NCBI GenBank assembly: GCA_031282535.1
Contig: JAITDM010000145.1
Location: 1-8,144, forward strand
DNA length: 8,144 bases
Origin: Oscillospiraceae bacterium
GTDB lineage: Bacteria; Bacillota; Clostridia; Oscillospirales; UBA929
Direction: 5' to 3'
Each line of letters begins with the position of its first letter. The stretch's first letter is position 1. The position numbers and the translations under genes were made by a program. The notes beneath the pieces are model-generated. The model ran no database searches. It was not told the origin of the DNA and was given only the letters and a program-made list of their open reading frames with translations. Positions 4,673-8,144 of this stretch are shown in pieces.

Positions 4673-6133
4673 TCATTCCGCTTTGTAGAGGAGGGTATTC
4701 TCCTGTTTGTACCACCAGTCGGTGTACGGCAGTTTGATGCGGGCGGAGAGGTTCTTCTCGAAGCTGCGGTTTGTGATCCTGTCGAGGATGAGCTGCGCGA
4801 AGCTCAGCGTGCGCTTGTACCCGAACGTCAAAAACTCGTCGGCCATGAAGATGGCCGGGACGCCCTGCTTGATGGCCCACACGCTGGTCCCGCCGTGCCG
4901 CGCGAGGTACAGATCCGGCTTGTAGGTGTTTAAGATGTTCAGCAGCTCAAAATTTTGCTGGTCCGCGACGCTCACGCGGAAATCCTCCGGCGTGTGCTCC
5001 GCGAGGTGCTGCACGTGCGGCGGCGGGTTGCCGTCGTCGTAACGCGAGTCGTAATGCCACGAGGCCACATAGGCGACCGTCATGCCGAGCTCCTGGACGA
5101 CGCGCGCCACCTGGAACGCGAAGCTGGACCCCATGCCCAGCACGACCCGCAGCCCCTTCAGCTTCTCTTTGATCGCCTCGATCTTCGGAATGTAGACGGC
5201 GCGCTCGCGCTCGATATACGCCTCCACCTCGGCCTCCCGGCCGATCACCCGGCCGACCTCGCGGAACCAGACCTCGAACCCGGCGATGCCGAGCGGGTTG
5301 ATCGTCTTGATGTAGGGCACGCCGTACGTCTGCTCCAGCCCGTTGCCGAGGTAGGAGGCCAGCGTCCCGCAGATGGAGACCGTGGCCAGCGCCTCCGACA
5401 CGTGGGAGAGCTCCTCCAGCGTCGTGTTGGAGTAGACCATCATCGTGTCGACGCCGATGGCGGCGAACATCTCGACGATGTCGTCCCGCGCGCTCTCGTT
5501 GAAGTTTTTGAAGACGACGAAATTCCGCTTCTCGCGCGGCGGCTTCACGACGCCCGAGAGGATCGCGTGGTCCACCGCGTCGAAGCCCGTGGCCCAGACC
5601 TGGGACCGGAACCCCTCGCAGTGGATGGGGACGACGGGGATGGACAGCTCCTCCCGCGCCTCGGCGACAATGGCGTCCACATCCTCCCCGATGATGCCGG
5701 AGACGCAGGACGTGGCGACAAAGATCGCCGCCGGCGCATAGCGCCGGTATGTCTCAAAAATCGTTTCGCGCAGCCCCGCCGCGGCGCCGAAGATCGTGTC
5801 CGGCTCCTTCATGTCGGTGCCGAGGATCACCGTGTCGTACGGCAGGTTGCGTTTGGCGGCCAGCTGCGTCTGCATCGTCAGGGTCGGCGACGCCGCCGCC
5901 GTGCAGCCGGAGGGCGCGTGGTTGATGATCGCGATGTCCCGTATGTGGGACAGATACCCGAGTACGCAGCCGGCGTCGCACGAGCTGGACTGTGAAAAAC
6001 AGCGGCCTCTGTTTTTCAGGTCCCCGCAGCGCGAGCGCTCGGCCAGGTCCTTGATCGTGCCGACATAGCCGACGACGGACCCCAGGCGCTCCTCCCGGGT
6101 GCCGATGGTGGTGGTGTCAAGTTTGATCGCCAT
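4673..6133 (-). CDS. Nitrogenase-like component 1, alpha (NifD-like) subunit
   Basis: This is a 486-residue nitrogenase-superfamily component 1 protein. The ATG at 6133 has GGAGGAG upstream at suitable spacing; longer in-frame starts would run into the ATPase gene. P-cluster-type cysteines are Cys52 (SSSCDAGC), Cys77 (NHAPSGC, matching NifD HGPVGC) and Cys143 (TSCVSGIIGEDVDAI, matching the NifD SECPIGLIGDDI region). Cys36, Cys45 and Cys56 are extra nearby cysteines. IHCEGFRSQ (170-178) matches the NifD RCEGFRG segment. Cys255 (SICGTLASYLGNGLEQTYGVPY) aligns with the cofactor ligand alpha-Cys275. The region of alpha-His442 (MHSWD) reads MADEF (430-434), so that ligand is missing. The equivalents of alpha-Arg96, Gln191 and His195 also appear absent. 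This argues against N2 reduction and for another reductive reaction with an Fe-S cofactor lacking the normal second ligand. It starts 41 bp after the ATPase stop. It is not clearly NifE, BchN or CfbD by context. Subfamily assignment needs phylogeny. Confidence 0.92.
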   Translation of the reverse strand: MAIKLDTTTIGTREERLGSVVGYVGTIKDLAERSRCGDLKNRGRCFSQSSSCDAGCVLGYLSHIRDIAIINHAPSGCTAAASPTLTMQTQLAAKRNLPYDTVILGTDMKEPDTIFGAAAGLRETIFETYRRYAPAAIFVATSCVSGIIGEDVDAIVAEAREELSIPVVPIHCEGFRSQVWATGFDAVDHAILSGVVKPPREKRNFVVFKNFNESARDDIVEMFAAIGVDTMMVYSNTTLEELSHVSEALATVSICGTLASYLGNGLEQTYGVPYIKTINPLGIAGFEVWFREVGRVIGREAEVEAYIERERAVYIPKIEAIKEKLKGLRVVLGMGSSFAFQVARVVQELGMTVAYVASWHYDSRYDDGNPPPHVQHLAEHTPEDFRVSVADQQNFELLNILNTYKPDLYLARHGGTSVWAIKQGVPAIFMADEFLTFGYKRTLSFAQLILDRITNRSFEKNLSARIKLPYTDWWYKQENTLLYKAE

Positions 6134-6174
6134 GAGACAACTCTCCTCCCTTGTCGTCTTGAAATTTCTTGAAA

Positions 6175-7110
6175 TTACAGCAGCGTGGACGGGGCGATCT
6201 CGTCGGCGACGCTGCGCCCGGCGGGCGCGGCCTCCGCACGGCCGGACGGCCCGTCGTCGTTTTGCAGCAGTTCCCACACGCGGTGGTTGATCCAACTGTA
6301 GTCCGCCGAGACGCGCATGCCCGCCGCGGTGCGCGGGCGCGGCAGGTCGATCTTCAGGACCTGTTTGATCCGGCCGGGCCGGCTGGTCATCACGACCACG
6401 CGGTCGGCGAGCAACACCGCCTCCTCGATGCTGTGGGTGACGAAGACAATGGTCTTGCGGGTCTTCTCCCAGATCCGCAGCAGCTCGTCCTGGAGTGTCT
6501 CCCGGGTCTGCGCGTCCACAGCGGCGAAGGGCTCGTCCATCAGCAGCACCTCCGGGTCGTAGGCGAGGGACCGGGCGATGGCCACCCGCTGGCGCATCCC
6601 GCCCGAGAGCTCGTTCGGGTAGCGGTCTTCAAAGCCGCCGAGCCCCACGAGGTCGATGTATTTCTGGCAGATCTCGGCGCGCCGCCGCCGCGGCACGCGC
6701 TTGACCTCCAGACCGTACGCCACGTTCCGGGCCACGGTGCGCCACGGGAGCAGGGCGTACCCCTGCATGATGAAACCCCTGTCGAGCGCCGGGCCGCCGA
6801 CCCGCTTGCCGTCGATGTGGATCTCGCCCGACTGGGGCTGGGCAAGCCCCGCCAGGATGTCCAGCAGCGTGGACTTCCCGCAGCCGGAGGGCCCGACGAT
6901 CGAGACAAACTCCCCCTCGCCGATCGAGAGGCTGAAGTCCTCCAGCGCGACAAATTCTTCCAGTTTTTTTCTTTCGTTGCGGATGTAATAGACCTGCCGC
7001 AGCGACTGTAAAACGATCTTGCCGCCCCGGCCGGCCGTCTCGGCGGTCTCCTCGGTCCATGCCGGCCGGCTGGCCGCCGGCGCCATGGCCGCGGACAGTT
7101 TCTCCGTCAT
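6175..7110 (-). CDS. ABC transporter ATP-binding protein, SsuB/TauB/NrtD type
   Basis: This cytoplasmic ATPase of 311 residues energises the importer and belongs to the nitrate/sulfonate/taurine branch. Walker A is GPSGCGKST (73-81), the Q-loop is IMQGYALLPW with Gln116, the signature is LSGGMRQR (168-175), Walker B is VLLMDEP (188-194), the D-loop is AAVDAQT and the H-loop is VTHS with His226. All catalytic residues are intact. Residues 1-30 form an Ala/Glu-rich extension before the conserved domain, and a poorly conserved tail follows about residue 260, making it longer than typical SsuB (about 255 residues). Its ATG (7110-7108) overlaps the cysK stop in an ATGA arrangement, with a GGAGG-like site inside cysK, so the two are probably translationally coupled. 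The short gap to the NifD-like gene contains a tandem CTTGAAATT duplication (plus-strand 6158-6166 and 6168-6176), of unknown meaning. Confidence 0.95.
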   Translation of the reverse strand: MTEKLSAAMAPAASRPAWTEETAETAGRGGKIVLQSLRQVYYIRNERKKLEEFVALEDFSLSIGEGEFVSIVGPSGCGKSTLLDILAGLAQPQSGEIHIDGKRVGGPALDRGFIMQGYALLPWRTVARNVAYGLEVKRVPRRRRAEICQKYIDLVGLGGFEDRYPNELSGGMRQRVAIARSLAYDPEVLLMDEPFAAVDAQTRETLQDELLRIWEKTRKTIVFVTHSIEEAVLLADRVVVMTSRPGRIKQVLKIDLPRPRTAAGMRVSADYSWINHRVWELLQNDDGPSGRAEAAPAGRSVADEIAPSTLL

Positions 7111-8087
7111 ACCGTATCCCTCCCCGCGTCGCCGGCGTCCGATGTCTCACGCGCCGGGTCTGTGTACAGCGAGGTCGACAGGTAGCGCTCCCCGGTGTCG
7201 GGGAACACCGCCACCACCAATTTGCCCGCGTTTTCGGGCCGCCCCGCCACCGCCGCCGCCGCGCAGGCCGCCGCGCCGGAGGAGATGCCGACCAGCAGCC
7301 CCTCGGTGCGCGCGAGCAGGCGGGCCGCGGCGAAGGCCTCCTCATTTTTGACGCGGAACACCTCGTCGACGACCGCGCTGTTGTAAGTGTCGGGCGCGAA
7401 GCCCGCGCCGATGCCCTGGATCTGGTGCGGCCCGGCCCGGCCGCCGGAGAGCACCGGAGACGCGTCCGGCTCCACCGCCACCACGTACAGCTGGGATTTG
7501 CGCGCCTTCAGCGCCTCCCCCACCCCGCTGACGGTGCCCCCCGTGCCCACGCCGCCGACCACGATGTCCACGGTGCCGGCCGTATCGTTCCAGATCTCCA
7601 CGGCGGTCGTCTCCCGGTGGATGCGCGGGTTGGCGGGGTTTTTGAACTGCTGGGGGATGAATGAATTCGGGATCTCCCGGGCCAGCGCCTCGGCCTTCAG
7701 GATCGCGCCCCGCATGCCCTCGGCCCCCGGCGTCAGCACGAGCTCCGCGCCGAGCGCGCTGAGCAGGTTTTGCCGCTCGCGGCTCATCGTGTCCGGCATG
7801 ATGAGGATGATGCGATACCGCTTGGCCGCCGCCACATAGGCCAGCGCGATGCCGGTGTTGCCGCTCGTCGGCTCGATGATGACGGTGCTGCCGTCGATGA
7901 GCCCGCGGTCCTCCGCGTCCTTGATCATCGCGAAGCCGATGCGGTCCTTCACGCTGCCGCCGGGGTTGAAGTACTCCAGCTTGGCCACGATGGCGCTCCC
8001 CAGCCCCACCGAGGCGCTGTAGTTCTCCAACCTGAGCAGCGGCGTGTTGCCGATCAGGTCGGTGAGTTTGCGCGCGATCCTTGGCAT
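7107..8087 (-). CDS. cysK: Cysteine synthase (O-acetylserine sulfhydrylase)
   Basis: This PLP-dependent enzyme of 326 residues joins O-acetylserine and sulfide (some homologues also accept thiols) to make cysteine in the cytoplasm. The N-terminus KLTDLIGNTPLLRL is typical. The PLP lysine is Lys47 in NPGGSVKDRIG. The substrate loop TSGNTG (74-79), the PLP-phosphate loop GVGTGGT (179-185), GISSGAA (267-273) and the C-terminal FPDTGERYLSTSLY (295-308) match the CysK family. Length is normal except for about 15 extra residues at the C-terminus, which overlap the start of the ABC ATPase gene. The ATG at 8087 is chosen because GAGG (8096-8099) lies eight bases upstream; an in-frame ATG at 8132 would add 15 unconserved residues and place the palindrome inside the gene. 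It is the first gene of the cluster in this window and ties the transporter and nitrogenase-like genes to sulfur assimilation. Confidence 0.95.
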   Translation of the reverse strand: MPRIARKLTDLIGNTPLLRLENYSASVGLGSAIVAKLEYFNPGGSVKDRIGFAMIKDAEDRGLIDGSTVIIEPTSGNTGIALAYVAAAKRYRIILIMPDTMSRERQNLLSALGAELVLTPGAEGMRGAILKAEALAREIPNSFIPQQFKNPANPRIHRETTAVEIWNDTAGTVDIVVGGVGTGGTVSGVGEALKARKSQLYVVAVEPDASPVLSGGRAGPHQIQGIGAGFAPDTYNSAVVDEVFRVKNEEAFAAARLLARTEGLLVGISSGAAACAAAAVAGRPENAGKLVVAVFPDTGERYLSTSLYTDPARETSDAGDAGRDTV

Positions 8088-8095
8088 ATGCGTTC

Positions 8096-8099
8096 CCTC
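8096..8099 (-). promoter_or_regulatory. Shine-Dalgarno site deciding the cysK start
   Basis: GAGG (within GAGGGAA) on the minus strand is eight bases before the ATG at 8087. Together with the family-typical N-terminus this supports that start over the ATG at 8132. Confidence 0.6.
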
Positions 8100-8110
8100 G
8101 CTTCCCCAAC

Positions 8111-8132
8111 GTGGGTTGCACCTGCAACCCAC
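8111..8132. promoter_or_regulatory. Perfect 10-bp inverted repeat upstream of cysK (candidate operator)
   Basis: The arms GTGGGTTGCA (8111-8120) and TGCAACCCAC (8123-8132) are perfectly complementary around a 2-base centre, a 22-bp dyad 23 bp upstream of the cysK ATG. No T-run follows on the minus strand, and a 2-base loop is poor for an RNA hairpin, so a DNA-binding site for a dimeric regulator of the cluster is more likely than a terminator. The promoter would lie at or beyond the right edge. No regulator can be named from sequence alone. Confidence 0.5.
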
Positions 8133-8144
8133 AACCCAAATTCT

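Noticed and set aside
4955..5995. A 346-codon open frame on the plus strand
   Set aside because: It is antisense to the NifD-like gene and shows no family motif or ribosome-binding site.
3252..6133. A true nitrogenase (NifDK) or NifEN scaffold pair
   Set aside because: The NifD-like protein lacks the His442, His195, Gln191 and Arg96 equivalents, the NifK-like protein is short, and no nif genes surround the pair.

Overview
The window is about 8.1 kb of GC-rich DNA (roughly 60-65% GC by eye). All genes are on the minus strand, so they read from the right edge to the left. Shine-Dalgarno sites are strong (AGGAGG-type), there are lipoprotein-type solute-binding proteins, intrinsic terminators end in T-runs, and a nitrogenase-superfamily enzyme is present. 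Together these suggest a high-GC anaerobic Firmicute of the Clostridia type. That placement is an inference; no taxonomic marker gene is present.

Layout in transcription order: (1) a 22-bp palindrome at the right edge, then cysteine synthase (cysK, 7107-8087); (2) an SsuB/TauB/NrtD-type ABC ATPase (6175-7110), overlapping cysK by four bases; (3) a NifD-like nitrogenase component 1 subunit (4673-6133); (4) a NifK-like subunit (3252-4556), separated from it by a 116-bp gap holding a hairpin and a short direct repeat; (5) an SsuC/TauC-type permease (2369-3169); (6) an intrinsic terminator/attenuator (2256-2291) and a substrate-binding lipoprotein (1049-2182); (7) a second leader with terminator (941-972) and a second, closely related substrate-binding lipoprotein (1-916) that runs off the left edge. 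No gene-free stretch exceeds about 190 bp.

The main interest is the combination. A divergent nitrogenase-like D/K pair sits inside a nitrate/sulfonate/taurine-family import operon headed by cysteine synthase. The D/K pair keeps the P-cluster-type cysteines and the cysteine that would anchor an active-site cofactor. It lacks the residues that true dinitrogenases need around the FeMo-cofactor (the equivalents of alpha-Arg96, Gln191, His195 and His442). It is therefore unlikely to fix N2. The working model is that the ABC transporter imports a small reduced or oxidised organosulfur compound, the nitrogenase-like enzyme cleaves it reductively, and CysK captures the released sulfide or thiol as cysteine or an S-substituted cysteine. 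This resembles in concept the known methylthio-alkane reductase (Mar) system, but the gene set differs. The reductase (NifH-like) partner is not in the window.

The two substrate-binding proteins are a tandem duplication. Their N-terminal domain differs mainly in loops likely to contact ligand, while the next stretch toward the C-terminus is identical. Each gene has a terminator hairpin in its leader preceded by the same 20-base element, which suggests attenuation control of the binding proteins.
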